A stretch of 64,000 nucleotides of DNA from Lithodes maja (lineage: Eukaryota; Arthropoda; Malacostraca; Decapoda; Lithodidae). The stretch's first letter is position 1; each line of letters begins with the position of its first letter. Shown piece by piece: positions 11,027-22,246 of the stretch. The notes under the pieces were generated by a model. The model worked only from the letters and a program-made list of their open reading frames with translations. It made no database searches and was not told the origin of the DNA. The translations under genes and the position numbers were made by a program. The DNA is taken from contig JBAKBP010003136.1 in NCBI GenBank assembly GCA_037953745.1, positions 1 through 64,000 on the forward strand, written 5' to 3'.

Positions 11027-12833
11027 TGTGACGCACCCAGTGCGTGGCAACGTAACCTGATTGTACTCCTTGGTACTCCACTGTACCACCACGGTCCCAC
11101 GCTGTACCATGCTGGCTGCTTATATTGAGTGTGACAACGTATAACTATGTTCTTTGTATCTCTGCAAAGGTCTCGTCATTTGCTAACCAGTGGTGGGTTT
11201 TGTTTTAAGCCATGTCGAGACCTTCCATTTAATATGTAGTATCAATAGAGAAGTTGATAGATGAGATGATAGGAATTCAGAGAGAGAGAGTGAGTTAGAC
11301 TTCAGAGCGAGAGGGTAGCGGTGCGCCACGCTGCCGGGGGGGTGGTTGCCAGACGTATGGACCGGTTGGCAGCCCTGCGCTTATAGCTAGGTGCGACAGG
11401 GTTGGTAGTACATTGCCGCCTGCATATGCTGCCTGGCTGCCCATGTTGTCGTACTGCACATTGCATGGAGGCTCGCTGTGTGTTCCATGATCAGGTTGCC
11501 TAGAACCTTTGAGATTCTAACATCCCTTGCCCGCTCTCCCAATTTCTCACGGTTGCACTCTTTCTCTCTGACGACATTACTCTCATTTCATTCTTCTCTC
11601 TATTTAAATGCATACCCTTCCCTTGAGGTCCTAAAGGAGTTTCAGCACTCACCTCTCGTATTACTCTTAGGACAAGCATATATTTACATGTATTAGATTT
11701 AAGGGGTTAATGTGAACAGCGATCTTCTTGATGAGGATAGTTGGTGAACGTTCTACATGTTCACGAGTTATATGCCCAGCTCATCATCCAATTTGTGACT
11801 AGACTAGTGCCATGTGTAAGAGCCCGACCATGCCCAGGAGTTGTCTGTAGAGGGGCGAGGACTTAGCCTTGATTTGCCTACCGAGCCAGGAGCGAGTGTA
11901 GTACCAGAGACTACAGCTCGCTCGTAGTGCCGGTATAGTAGAGTAACGTAATTTATCTGTCCTTGTGTTCTCTGCAGTCTTTTCCTGGGTTCTCGCTTTC
12001 GGTGCTGGGATTCGTTGTTCCTGTGACTTGGCCTGCTAGCTAGAACACATGGGGATGATGAGTGGGATATATCTTTATTTTACTATGCATTGCAGCTCTC
12101 TTTAAGTTTATGTATGTAACACTTTACAATACACATTACTCACACACAAGACAACACTATTAATACTTTCATGTATCAATTAACTGCACTGTCGTTTTGC
12201 TGCTGTGTCCGGAGTTCCGTTGCGTAGGGCGCATACGGACTCAGAGGGGAGACAGAGTGAGAGAAGCGAAGTAGCCTATGCGGTAGTAGGCTACCGGCGC
12301 AGTACTGTTGCCTGCAACCTTTTAGTTATTCCAAGTATAGATTCATTATTACAATAAGTGACTACTATTTATGTTCCTTCCATGTGTATTATTAGGTATC
12401 TACTGGATCATGAACATCTTGTATGCTACATGCTAGTGCATGTTAGTAGGGGACAGTTATTCTAGTGCACGCGCTTTCAAGTAGGCGTGTACATTTGTCA
12501 TTTAGCATTTCACTGTCATACCTTTAGCCTGCTTCTATTCTACATTATTAGAGGCTTAATATTAACGTAGTTTCTTGAGTATTGCATTTCTTTAGTAATA
12601 ACGTAACCTATAAATGTCTGAGGGAGTTTAGCCTCATAGCCTACCCCTGTTGTACACTTTCGCCGAGTTAAGGTACCTCGTTACCATAGACGATAACTCT
12701 GTAGGGCGTTGGTGCTTTTGTTGTCTGGAGCATATAGTATTTGGGACTGGAATCGAGCGTGTCGTTGTCACATAAGCCATTTCTGTCCTACGATCAAGAA
12801 TCCCGAATATGTATTGCCGATCCAGCCGTAACA
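11027..12833 (+). repeat. 3' LTR of Gmr1-like copy 1
   Basis: Direct repeat of 3596-5402 with equal length and no visible mismatch. It is followed by CACG and then by the continuation of the DIRS gag. Confidence 0.93.
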
Positions 12834-12837
12834 CACG

Positions 12838-12919
12838 ACAGTGCCTGCCTCCTTGACTACCTCTAAGGTCCGTGTAATCACAGACGTTACTCCTGTCGCA
12901 CATCTCCCCACACCTCCCC
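12838..12919 (+). pseudogene. DIRS gag, middle fragment
   Basis: After the LTR element the DIRS gag frame resumes here in the same phase as at 3595. It runs up to the LINE insertion, whose target duplication CCTCCCC occupies 12913-12919. The fragment is Thr/Pro-rich like the segment before the insertion. Confidence 0.65.
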
Positions 12920-12951
12920 AGACCCAGAAAACACCCACATTAATCCCATCT

Positions 12952-13638
12952 ATGGCCATTGACCACCCTACTGCTGTTGATCAAATACAATTGCAGGATG
13001 AACGTAGGATGCAACAAGCCCCCATATCAGGCTCCCCTTCCACATCGTCTCCCCCCTCACCACTGCCACCTGCCCACCTACAACCGACCCGTAACTCCAC
13101 CCCCCTGCAGGCCTCACCCACCCATACACCAAGCCCACTATCACCCACAACCACACTTAGCTCACCACATAACCCCTTGCAGCCCCAGCCACACCTACTG
13201 GGGTTGTCTACACCAGTGTGCAGATATTATCTGGAAAGAAGGTGCTACTTTGGTCAAAGGGGCGAATATAATGGGAATTCATGTAGATTTGCTCATCCCA
13301 AAATTTGCAACAACATAACCAGTCATGGAAAATGTTGATTTGGTAAAACCTGCAAATACCACCACCCATCCCTTTGCAAGACATCACTTGAGAACAAGAC
13401 CTGCTACAATATGAAATGCCCAGTTTTTCATATTAAAGGGACTTGGAGATATGCTAGACCTAACACGAATGGTAGCCCAAAAAACTCTCTAGCTATGCGA
13501 GAACGAGACAGAGGAAAAAAGCAAGGAGGGAAAGGGCAGATGAAGATGAAGAGACTGAGGGAGATGGAAGAGCACATAGAACACCTCGAGCACCTCCTGG
13601 CCTCCCAAGAGTGGCCAATACATCCCGAAGACTATTAG
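12952..13638 (+). pseudogene. LINE ORF1 with three CCCH zinc fingers
   Basis: The frame starts at ATG 12952 (MAIDHPTAV) and ends at 13638, with one TGA at 13336-13338. The first 85 residues are Pro/Ser/Thr-rich. Three Cys-Cys-Cys-His units follow: one beginning CRYYLERRC and ending CRFAH, a second with C-x8-C-x5-C-x3-H spacing interrupted by the TGA, and a third with C-x8-C-x4-C-x3-H. The C-terminal part is Lys/Arg/Glu-rich (about 13500-13600). CCCH fingers usually bind single-stranded RNA, so a role in binding the element's transcript is inferred. LINE ORF1 proteins more often use CCHC knuckles. The TGA fits CGA changed by CpG decay. The end overlaps the start of ORF2 by 28 bases. Confidence 0.72.
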
Positions 13639-16600
13639 GTACACATAGTACTCCAAACAATCCCTCCCCAATCTTGTTTGCAAATATCCAAGGCCTAAAA
13701 AATAGAACCACGAACAAAGTACCATTTATTAGGGGCCTGCTAGAAGAAGGAAACGCTATATTTGCGGCTCTCACAGAAACTCACATTAAAGATCAGTATG
13801 ATAGTGAGGTATGGCTTCCTGGTTACAACCTACATAGGGCGGACAGAACGCATAGATCACATGGAGGTGTAGCCTTGTACATACATGACTCACTGATATG
13901 TACTGAATTCCTAAATAACAGTAATGAAGTGGTGGAAATACTTCGAGTTAAAATAGAATCCCTAAATTTAGCAGTTATTGTTACATACAGGCCTCCAGAC
14001 TCATCCCAAGAAGAATTCAAAACCCAGCTCAACAAAATAAAATCAGAAGTGGAAACCCTGGGGAACCCAACACCAAATATTATATGGCTAGGAGACTTTA
14101 ACCCTTAATTAGCGGCGAGCAACATAAGTCGAGTATAATAAATCTGGACTATCTGGCGGCGCTCGACATAGGTCGTGTGGCAATTTCAGCACGTAATGTT
14201 GCTGAGGGAGAGAGACAAGTGGTGGCAGGAGAGTAGCGAGCGTATGACTGCTCCAGACCACCGCGGCGAACCTACTGACACGAATCCCACCTCCTCCCTC
14301 CCTCTCTCACTCGCTATATACGTAATTGTATGGGGAAAGTGCCGAATTACATGCTTTTTGCACTCGCGTTGCACGGTTGTTGCAAGAAAACTAGCCATCA
14401 TAAAAGGATCGTTATGGTGTCATTGGAAAGCTCTGTTTATGCCCTCTCAGGGATAGATACTTGTTTTACGCTCTGGGTCTTATTTAGGCATGAAAATGAT
14501 CACGTAAACAGCCCTATTTTGGGTAAAAACACCCCGCTGGGCGGTACATATAAATAAACCGCCTAGGCCGCTCGTAAGGTGTTAACCTACCAAACATTAA
14601 ATGGAGACAACTAGAAAACCAGTTAGTGGCAAATAACACCGGAGAAGCAAATACTAATACGAGAGAGCTTTTTTAACTTTGTGATTTTTTTAGTCTTACC
14701 CAACATATTGCTGAACCCACACGGGAAAACAATATCTTAGACCTGGTCTTCACTAACAACGACTCTCTAGCATACAACATTAACATATCGGACACAACAT
14801 ACTCAGATCATAAATTAATTGAGATCAAAACAACCTTAGAAAGTGTACAGACAACCTCACAATCGAGAACAAAAACCGGCCCCTTCAGAAAATTTAACTT
14901 CAATAACAAAAACATTAGGTGGGAAGAGGTAAATCAAGAAATGGAGGAAATAGACTGGGAAGATTTAATGGATAACCTGACACCAGCAGAATGTCTAGTC
15001 TTAATAACAGAAACCATGACCCAAATCTGTAGCCACCATATACCTGCAAGACAAACAAAACGAAGAAGCAAACAAGATCGGGAAAGGAGGAGGCTGTACA
15101 GAAGAAGAAAATTACTCACACAAAGACGCACACATCAAAACCTACAGGATAGGCAAAAGGTCGAAATAGATAGAGAAATTGTGGAAATTGAACAAAGGCT
15201 AAGAATATCATATGAACCACAACAAATGGAAGAGGAGAGGAAAGCTATTGCAGGTATAAAGGAAAATACCAAATACTTCTTTTCATACGCTAAACAAAAG
15301 GCTAAAACAACATCAAACATCGGCCCACTGAGCAAAGGGGACGGCTCTTTCACAGGGGACAAAAAGGAAATGAGCGAACTCTTAAGCAGGCAGTATGAAA
15401 TGGTATTCAGTGAGCCTGATGAAACAAAAGTAATCAGAGACCAAAATATATTTTTCATGGAAACCTCCCCCACGGAAACCCCTCAGATGCTGGATATTGA
15501 TTTTGGCCCAAAAGACATAGAAGAGGCCATTTCCAACATGCCATCCCACTCGGCACCAGGCCCGGACTCATGGAATTCGATCCTAATGAAAAAATGTAAG
15601 GAAAACCTCTCAAAACCCCTGGCTATAATGTGGAGAAGGAGTCTAGACACTGGTGACATACCAGATAGCTTGAAAAACGCAATAATTGCCCCACTGCATA
15701 AAGGAAGGAGTAAAGCACTACCAAAAAACTACCGCCCAGTAGCTCTAACCTCGCACATCATTAAAGTTTTCGAGCGAGTCCTGCGAAGAAAAATTTCAAC
15801 ATTCATGGAGGCAAATGAACTACACAACACCGGTCAACATGGGTTCAGAGCGGGAAGATCATGTCTCTCACAACTTTTGGAACACTATGACAAAATTCTT
15901 AAAGCGCTAGAAGAAAAGAAAAACGTGGATGTCATTTACACCGATTTTGCTAAGGCATTTGATAAATGTGACCATGGTATAATAGCCCACAAACTGAAAG
16001 CAAAAGGTATAACTGGGAAAATCGGACGGTGGATATACAATTTCCTCGTAAACCGAAAACAATCGGTAGCAGTAAACCAAGTCACTTCTGAGCCTTCGGA
16101 TGTCAAAAGCTCAGTGCCCCAAGGAACAGTGCTAGCGCCCCTTCTGTTCCTCATACTAATTTGCGACATAGATACCAACACCAGACACAGTACGGTGTCG
16201 TCTTTTGCTGATGACACAAAATTAAGCAAGATAGTAAACACACAAAAGGACACGGGCCGACTGCAGGAAGACATGAATGTAGTGTTCCAGTGGACCAGGG
16301 AAAACAACATGCAATTCAATGAGGAAAAATTCCAATTACTAAGGTACGGAGATAATAATGGTGTTAAAGAAATTACAAATTACTTAACAGAATCTAACCA
16401 CATAATAGAACGGAAAGACAGTGTGAAAGACCTTGGGGTATTAATGTCTGAAAATATGGGTTTCAAAGTACATAACCAGGTCAAAGTGGCGGCTGCGAAA
16501 CGTCTAACGGGTTGGATTCTGCGTACTTTTAAAACACGCGGTGAATTGCCTATGATAACGCTCTTCAAATCTCTAGTGCTACCGCGGCTTGAATACTGTA

Positions 16601-17127
16601 GCGTATTAACATCCCCATACAAAGCAGGTGAAATAAATGACGTAGAGAGTGTACAAAGAAATTTCACTTCGCATATAAGTTCGATAAAACATCTACACTA
16701 TTGGGAGCGTTTAAGAGCACTGAATCTGTACTCACTGGAACGTAGAAGAGAACGTTACCTAATAATATACACATGGAAAATCGCAGAGGGTTTAGTACCA
16801 AACCTACATACTCCGATAGTCATGAAATTCAGTGATAGGAGAGGCTGGGAATGCGAAATCCCCCGGATGAATAACAGGGGTGCTATGGGCTCTCTGCGAG
16901 AGGGCTGGTTATCACACAGAGGCCCACGTCTCTTCAACAAACTCCCACGGCGAGTAAGAGACATGAGGGACATCTCGTTAGACAACTTCAAGAGAGCCCT
17001 AGATGTCGAACTGCAAAAAGTGCCAGACGAGCCTATCCTCGCAAGGGAGCGAGCTGTCGCTTCAAACAGTCTACTGCACCAAATCACCACCCATAACGAG
17101 GGGCGTCGCGCTCCTTGGTGCCGCTAG
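13611..17127 (+). pseudogene. LINE ORF2: endonuclease and reverse transcriptase, interrupted
   Basis: The N-terminal part (13611-14103) is an apurinic-type endonuclease with FANIQGL, ALTETHI, HGGVALYI and YRPP motifs and a catalytic GDFN block at the point of interruption. A MITE fills 14102-14581. The frame resumes after 14585 and is broken once by TAA at 14674-14676. A long open stretch (14941-17127) carries the reverse transcriptase, with YRPVALTS, a HGFRAGRS-like block, a DFAKAFDKCDH block, PQGTVLAPLLF and catalytic FADDTK near 16204. A C-terminal domain ends in RAPWCR. ORF2 would nick target DNA and copy the RNA at the nick. This copy is inactive through the MITE and the stop codon. Confidence 0.85.
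14098..14585. mobile_element. piggyBac-type MITE in LINE ORF2
   Basis: The 480-bp insert (14102-14581) is flanked by TTAA at 14098-14101 and 14582-14585. It begins CCCTTAATTAGCGGC and the reverse complement of its other end begins CACCTTACGAGCGGC, an imperfect inverted pair. TTAA targets and CCC-type ends are piggyBac features. Subtracting the element and one TTAA keeps the endonuclease frame exactly. It has no transposase frame, so it depended on an element elsewhere. Confidence 0.75.
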
Positions 17128-17176
17128 AGGAGCGGCGAACACATCCAAAGGTATCCAAAGGTAAGGTATCCTCCCC

Positions 17177-18490
17177 CTCTTGATAAACTCCCACAGAGGA
17201 GAGGCCCTATGCCTCTCCTATACGGGCCAGACTGCTCTTGGATTCCGGCTATAGAACAGAAACCACACATGGCACAACAAACCGTATCGGGGGAGCTTCC
17301 GGTCCCTAGTGAATGGACCATTGAAGTAAGTAAGACCAAAAAGCTTATGGCCAAGGATGTGGAAGGGAAATTATTGGATGTTACAATTAAGGCTATACCC
17401 AATATTTACAGCGCTGATATTTTCGTGTACTCTGCTTCCCCGGCGTTGCCTCCTGCCTCAGCTGCACGACAGTTTGCGGATTGATCACGATCTGATGGCA
17501 TGAACGACATTAAGTCATTTAACCTACTGACATCGGAATTGGATACAATTCTGGCGCTCGATCTGATCCACAACCCAGTTCTGCAGGTGGGGCAGGTAGG
17601 TGCAGGTCCATGGGTTGACTTTGAAATTGAGGCACAACAATTCGCAGCCACCATTACCTCTAAATCTTCCCATCAGATTCCTCAGGAGAATCATTTATGG
17701 TCCTCTTTATCAGTTAATAAGGCTGGAGGTGTGGCGCCGGCTTTCTTGGATTTCTTAGCGGCTCCCAAACTAATACTTTATGAATTACATGACCCCTTTT
17801 GTACTCCCCCTCCAGCCCAATTAGACAGAGATTTTAAATTGTGCAGTAAAGCACGTAGACTGTTTTCTCAGTATCTTGTAAGTCGCCAAATTGCCCAGTC
17901 ACTCACAAGAACCATAACAGCCATCTCTGATCAAAATGTGTGGAAGGCCACGGAACTGTCACGAAGGCTTCTGTTACAAAACTCTATACAGTCTTTAGGT
18001 GATATAAGAATTGCTATCATGGAGGCGGTTAGAGCTCGCCAGGACTTGAGGGTATACATGGTAAAAAAGTTGCCGGAAGATGTTGGTCGCCGGGCAACAC
18101 TTTCCTCTGTATTAACTGCTTCACTATTTAATATGGATACATGGAGTGCAGTATTTAATATGGTAGACAGCTTAAAGCAGAGTACATCCCAGCCTAGGAA
18201 GGAGTCGTTCAAGAAACCGTACTCTAAATCAAAAGGTGGAAATAAGCCTCAAGCTTCTAGTGCTAAACAGTCCTTTCGGGGCCCTAGGGCTCCCCAACAG
18301 CAGGGAGGTAGGCTACTCAGCACAAGCAAAAGCAAGGTAAACAGTCAGGTAAGTGGGACAACAAAGGTAAGTCACACAACAAGCCTCATCAGGGAACGAC
18401 GTCTGCCAAACTTAGCCAGCCGTCTAATCCCACTACACCACCACCAAAAAACTAGTCAGTCACACTCTCTCTCTCCCGGGGCCTATCGCG
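17177..18490 (+). pseudogene. DIRS gag, C-terminal part
   Basis: The gag frame continues from the LINE junction with one TGA at 17482-17484, then stays open past the functional end. Recognisable blocks include EWTIEVSKTKKLMAK, a helical region around ELHDPFCTPPPAQLDRDFK, SLGDIRIAIMEAVRARQ, and a basic, Gln/Lys/Ser-rich tail (about 18180-18300) that could bind nucleic acid. The same phase remains open to 19056, but beyond about 18490 it overlaps the reverse transcriptase, which reads in another frame. Overlapping ORFs are usual in DIRS elements. The TGA fits decay of a CGA codon. Confidence 0.72.
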
Positions 18491-18496
18491 GGCGAG

Positions 18497-20383
18497 TTGG
18501 ATCCGAGAGTAGTTCCGCCGAACAGACCCAGTACAGAAACTGGGTCATTCCTGGCATGCTGCAGGGCCTGGCCCCGGCGAACATGGGCTCGGACAGTGGT
18601 AAGCAAGGGCATCACTTGGCGGTGGCTCCGGCGACCTCGTTTACGTCAAACTCAAGAGTTCAATCATGTTTCTTTAGAGGTGGAGTCACTTGTCCAAGAA
18701 ATGATAGCCAAACAGGTCATTGTCCCGGTAGATCCAACTTGCCATGTTTTCACCTCCAGACTTTTTCTAGTGCCAAAGAGGGACAGTGTGCATATGCGAC
18801 CAGTAGTAGATCTCTCGTATCTGAACACCCATATTCACAATTCACCCTTCAAGATGCTCACAGTGAATCAAATCAGGCTCACACTTCCGCCGCAAGGTTG
18901 GATGTGCTCCCTAGACCTGAAAGATGCCTATTGGCATATCCCCATAAACAAAAGGTTCCAAAAATTCCTCGCCATGAGGATCAGGCAAGAGACTTACGTC
19001 TATCAAAGATTACCCTTCGGGTTGAACCTGACACCGAGAATTTTCACAAAAATTAGTCCGGCAAGCCCTGATGCCGTTATTAGCTCAAGGGATCAAGGTG
19101 ATGTGGTATCTAGACGACTGGCTGGTAGTGGCAGAGTCAGAGAGTTTATGTCAGATTCATGTAAACCAAGTGATAAATCATGTACAGACCCTAGGGTTCA
19201 AGGTCAACTTGGCAAAGTCTCTTCTTGTCCCCACACAGGAAATTCAATGGATAGGGCTGGTCTGGGACACGGCCAATCTGACTCTCACTCAGAGTGTGGA
19301 CAACTGCAACAGGTTTCGCAGGAAACTGTTTTGTTTTCTCCACAGTCTGAATTCGATGAGGACGACATGGGAATCCCTGGTCGGTTCTCTCAATTGGATC
19401 CAATTAAATGTGAAGTTGGGCCGGCTGAAAGTAAAAAGATTAATCATGGAAGGCAACACATTTTTCACACTTTTGCCGGCGGGAAAGTTATGGGCCATTC
19501 CTCCATGAATTCACAACTTACTGTCGGTCTGGGCAAAGACAGAAACATTACACTCGATAGTCACGTGGGTTTCTCCTCCACCTACGGTATGGGTAGACAC
19601 AGATGCTTCAGGGACAATAGGCTGGGGATATCAGTCGAACCTAGGCCACCAGGGCCAAGGTCTTTGGTCCCAAGACAATAACTTTCATATAAACCAACAA
19701 GAACTCTTAGTTCCACTGTTTTTCCTTCAAACTCACGGCTCGTCATTACAAGGGAAGGCAATTGCGTTTCGAATGGACAACTTGAATGCGGTGCACTGCA
19801 TTCAAAAGCAAGGGTCAACAAGGTCTCGGAAGTTGCTGGAATTGTCAGAACAAATTTTTGCTCTAGCCGAATCGCTGAGCATTCATCTACATGCATCTTT
19901 CCTCCCGGGCGTAGCGAACGTCTGGGCAGACGCTCTGTCCCAGAGACAGGGCACCTCAGTAGAATGGGCACTCAGACAAAACATCTTCAACTAGATGATT
20001 GCAAGCCATACCGTCCACAAGTGGATCTATTTGCATCAGAAGGGAACCACAGACTCCCTCTCTACCTAACCCGCCGGGAAGTGACTTCGGCGGGGGGTCC
20101 CAATGCATTATCAGAGGACTGGAATAAATGGAATTCCATCTATCTTTTTCCGCCACCAGACGCTTCACTTATGTGTCAAGTAGTTCACAAACTACGGGGT
20201 TACCGAGGCCTAGTCTCGATGATCGCGCCACTATGGCCGGCTCAGTTGTGGTACCACCAGTTGAAAACGTGGTGCGAGAACCCGGTGTCACTCCCGGTCT
20301 CGTCCTTCCACCTGGAAACAATTGGCAACCTAGAGACCTCGCTGACTTTTGCCTTATGGACATTCAGAATGCCAAATGGCTGA
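18497..20383 (+). pseudogene. DIRS reverse transcriptase and RNase H
   Basis: The start lies in frame 2 with VPKRDSVHMRPVVDLSYLN, CSLDLKDAYWHIPI and QRLPFGLNLTP. After an A-run near 19047-19053 the frame shifts and carries the catalytic WYLDDWLV (19104-19127). RNase H follows with DTDASG near 19590, a QQELL block, RMDN near 19773 and a FLPGVANVWADALS end. A TGA at 19506-19508 and a TAG near 19992 break it. A further shift near 20015 leads to the typical post-RNase H region, PQVDLFAS to FPPPDASLMCQVVHKLRGYRG, ending at 20383. The protein would copy the element's RNA; this copy cannot make a complete enzyme. Confidence 0.83.
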
Positions 20384-21276
20384 TTCAGTATGGAGAGAGT
20401 GTTACAAGTAAATTTCTTAATCAGTATACTATGTCCATCAGGAAACAATACCAATCACATTGGAAAACGTTCACAACCTGGATAGTGGAGACAGCGCAAA
20501 CAGACGCCTCAGTGGCTCTGATTTTTAAATACTTAGATTATTTGTTTGAACATAAGTGCTTCTCAGTAGTTACAATAAAGAATCACTTGTCTGCCATTAG
20601 GAACCCTTTTTTCGACCTCACTGGTCTATCCATACCGCAGGCAGAGGAGAAAGGGTTCATGAGGGCATGTTTCAAGCTACGCCACCCACCACGTCAGCTT
20701 ATGCCTAACTGGTCGTTAGACAAAGCTTTGTCATTGCTTCACTCGCACAAGTATAACCATGCGCCGGATTTTGATTCATTACTAAAGAAGGATGTGTTCC
20801 TTATGGCTTTGGCGACAGGAAACAGAGTATCTGAGCTGGCGGCGATGAGCAACGAACCTAACTGCCTCAGGTTTGGGAGATTGAACGAACACTTACAAAT
20901 CGCTCTGTCTCCCACGTTCATCACAAAGAATGAACATTGTGATCATGTTTTCTCAGAATTTACAGTCCCGGTGCTGAAACGCGGACATACACATCACCTT
21001 TTGTGCCCAGTACAGGCTTTACTTAAGTTTATGAGGGTAGCACAACCTCAACTACCAAGCTTCCTATGGGTCAACCAAGCAGGTACTCTCGTCACAAGAA
21101 TGAAATTGGCTTCTTTACTCGTAGATGTAATTAGGGAAAGTAATCCTGGCATAGTGGGCAGAGCCCATGACATAAGAAAGTGGGCCGTCTCCCTGAGATT
21201 CTTGCAACATTATTCGATTGACGACATGGCTAACACAAAGTTGTGGGCTTCCAATCATACTTTCTTGACGTGATAC
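20128..21276 (+). pseudogene. DIRS tyrosine recombinase, stopped one codon before its tyrosine
   Basis: An open frame of 381 codons (20128-21273) encodes the recombinase that would integrate the circular cDNA. It overlaps the end of the reverse transcriptase frame. After a variable N-terminus, an arm-type domain (about 20390-20640) is followed by the catalytic domain, with box I LATGNRVSELAAM near 20812 and box II HDIRKWAVS near 21169. The frame ends at TGA 21271-21273, and the next codon (TAC 21274-21276) is the expected catalytic tyrosine in the conserved WxSxxTFLxxYL end. A single C-to-T change of CGA would explain the stop. The product would lack the nucleophile. Confidence 0.82.
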
Positions 21277-22246
21277 CTGTCGGTGGCTCTGGATAAACCA
21301 AAACTAACCTGTGTGGCATTGCGGCAGCGGGTCTAGGAGTCAATGTGTTATTACTATTTTAGTTCTAATCTTAAAAGGTGAAAAGGAGTGGGGGGGGGGG
21401 GGGGGGTGCTAGAAGCTCAAAGACCCCTAGAGCCCCTCCGCCGGATATTGTGATAAGTTCACAAGCTGTGATACTTGATAAGTCGAGCTGGTTCTACAGC
21501 TCAAAAGTTTTACTTTTAATTTTGAAGATATCTATCACAGTACAACTATATAGTATACACAAAGTATACAAAGTTTTATGAAATGTACACATTTTTTAAG
21601 GCCAGTATAATCCAAAGAATTATGGGTCTGTATCTGTTTGAAAGGGAATAAGAATATGTCCCTAAACAACATTATGACGGATCGGATCGCAAAGTGCAGA
21701 TCCAGTCACATATAAGCAGATCTTCTTCGAAGTAATGCACTGCTTTTCTTTTCTATTTTTATAACAATGTATGTAAACAATAAAAAAATTAAATTGTTAT
21801 ACGGATGTTTTGTCTCTACCTAGGGTAATTTGTTAGTGGTTTTGATATTGTCATGAATGTCCCCCTCCAGTCTTAAGATATCAGGCATATCGTCAATGAT
21901 GGAGGGGCCACTAATAAATTATAGGTTTGATTCCCGGAGGGAAGAAAGAAAACCTAATATTTAGTAGGGGCCCCGTAATCATTGAAGATGTAGGGCCCTC
22001 CCGTCCATCCCCTTCCCATTCACTTGATGTCTTGAGGTTAATCTTAATATGTCAGTGAAGGAAGTATGGCGGCTCAGAAAGCAGTGTCAAGGAAGTCCAC
22101 ACAAGAAATCCACGAGATGGAAAGCTATAGTATAACAATTATTAAGTATATTTTTCTTTTTTATATTTAAAGAAGGTTTTTTCATAATGAGTATCCGATC
22201 ATAAGACGATTCCATAAGAGAATAAGCGTTACCCTTATGAAGCGTA
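21277..22246. other. non-coding, end of DIRS and flanking AT-rich DNA
   Basis: A G-run of 17 lies at about 21391. From 21600 to 21880 there is AT-rich DNA with no frame. A small palindromic element is listed separately at 21884. No DIRS 3' terminal repeat was recognised. Confidence 0.4.
21884..21991. repeat. short palindromic repeat, copy 1
   Basis: The left end GGCATATCGTCAATGA is mirrored weakly by TCATTGAAGATGT on the right, enclosing GGAGGGAAGAAAG and TTTAGTAGGGGCCCCG. A shorter copy lies at 34933-35004 with the better right end TCATTGACGATATGCC. This looks like a tiny MITE; no duplication was identified. Confidence 0.45.

Larger units (their letters stand above)
3596..12833 (+). mobile_element. 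complete Gmr1-like LTR retrotransposon (copy 1)
   Basis: The element is 9238 bp long. It consists of an LTR (3596-5402), a primer site at 5406, a 1699-codon open frame (5647-10746), a G-rich polypurine-like tract ending at 11025 and a second LTR (11027-12833). Both LTRs are 1807 bp, start TGTGACGC and end GTAACA, and I saw no difference between them by eye, so insertion was recent. It interrupts the DIRS gag and the frame resumes across it. The pol order is protease, integrase, reverse transcriptase, RNase H with gypsy-type sequences, the hallmark of Gmr1-like elements. No env-like frame is present. Confidence 0.93.
12920..17169 (+). mobile_element. near full-length LINE with CCCH-finger ORF1
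   Basis: This non-LTR element is flanked by CCTCCCC (12913-12919 and 17170-17176). Subtracting it and one duplication copy keeps the DIRS gag in frame. It has a short leader (about 32 bases), ORF1 (12952-13638) with CCCH zinc fingers, and ORF2 with an AP-type endonuclease and reverse transcriptase (to 17127). The short 3' tail is built from repeats of ATCCAAAGGT. A piggyBac-type MITE sits in ORF2. The clade is not certain; the reverse transcriptase looks CR1/Daphne-like. Confidence 0.82.
1600..21420 (+). mobile_element. DIRS-like tyrosine-recombinase retrotransposon, interrupted
   Basis: A Gag-like frame, a reverse transcriptase/RNase H frame with YLDD, and a tyrosine recombinase follow one another on the plus strand, which is the DIRS gene order. 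No DDE integrase belongs to it. The element is split by a Gmr1-like LTR element (3596-12833) and a CCCH-type LINE (12920-17169). Without these it would span about 6 kb, the usual DIRS size. Ends are approximate; a G-run (about 21391-21407) lies shortly after the recombinase. It carries several nonsense codons and frameshifts and is not functional. Confidence 0.8.
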
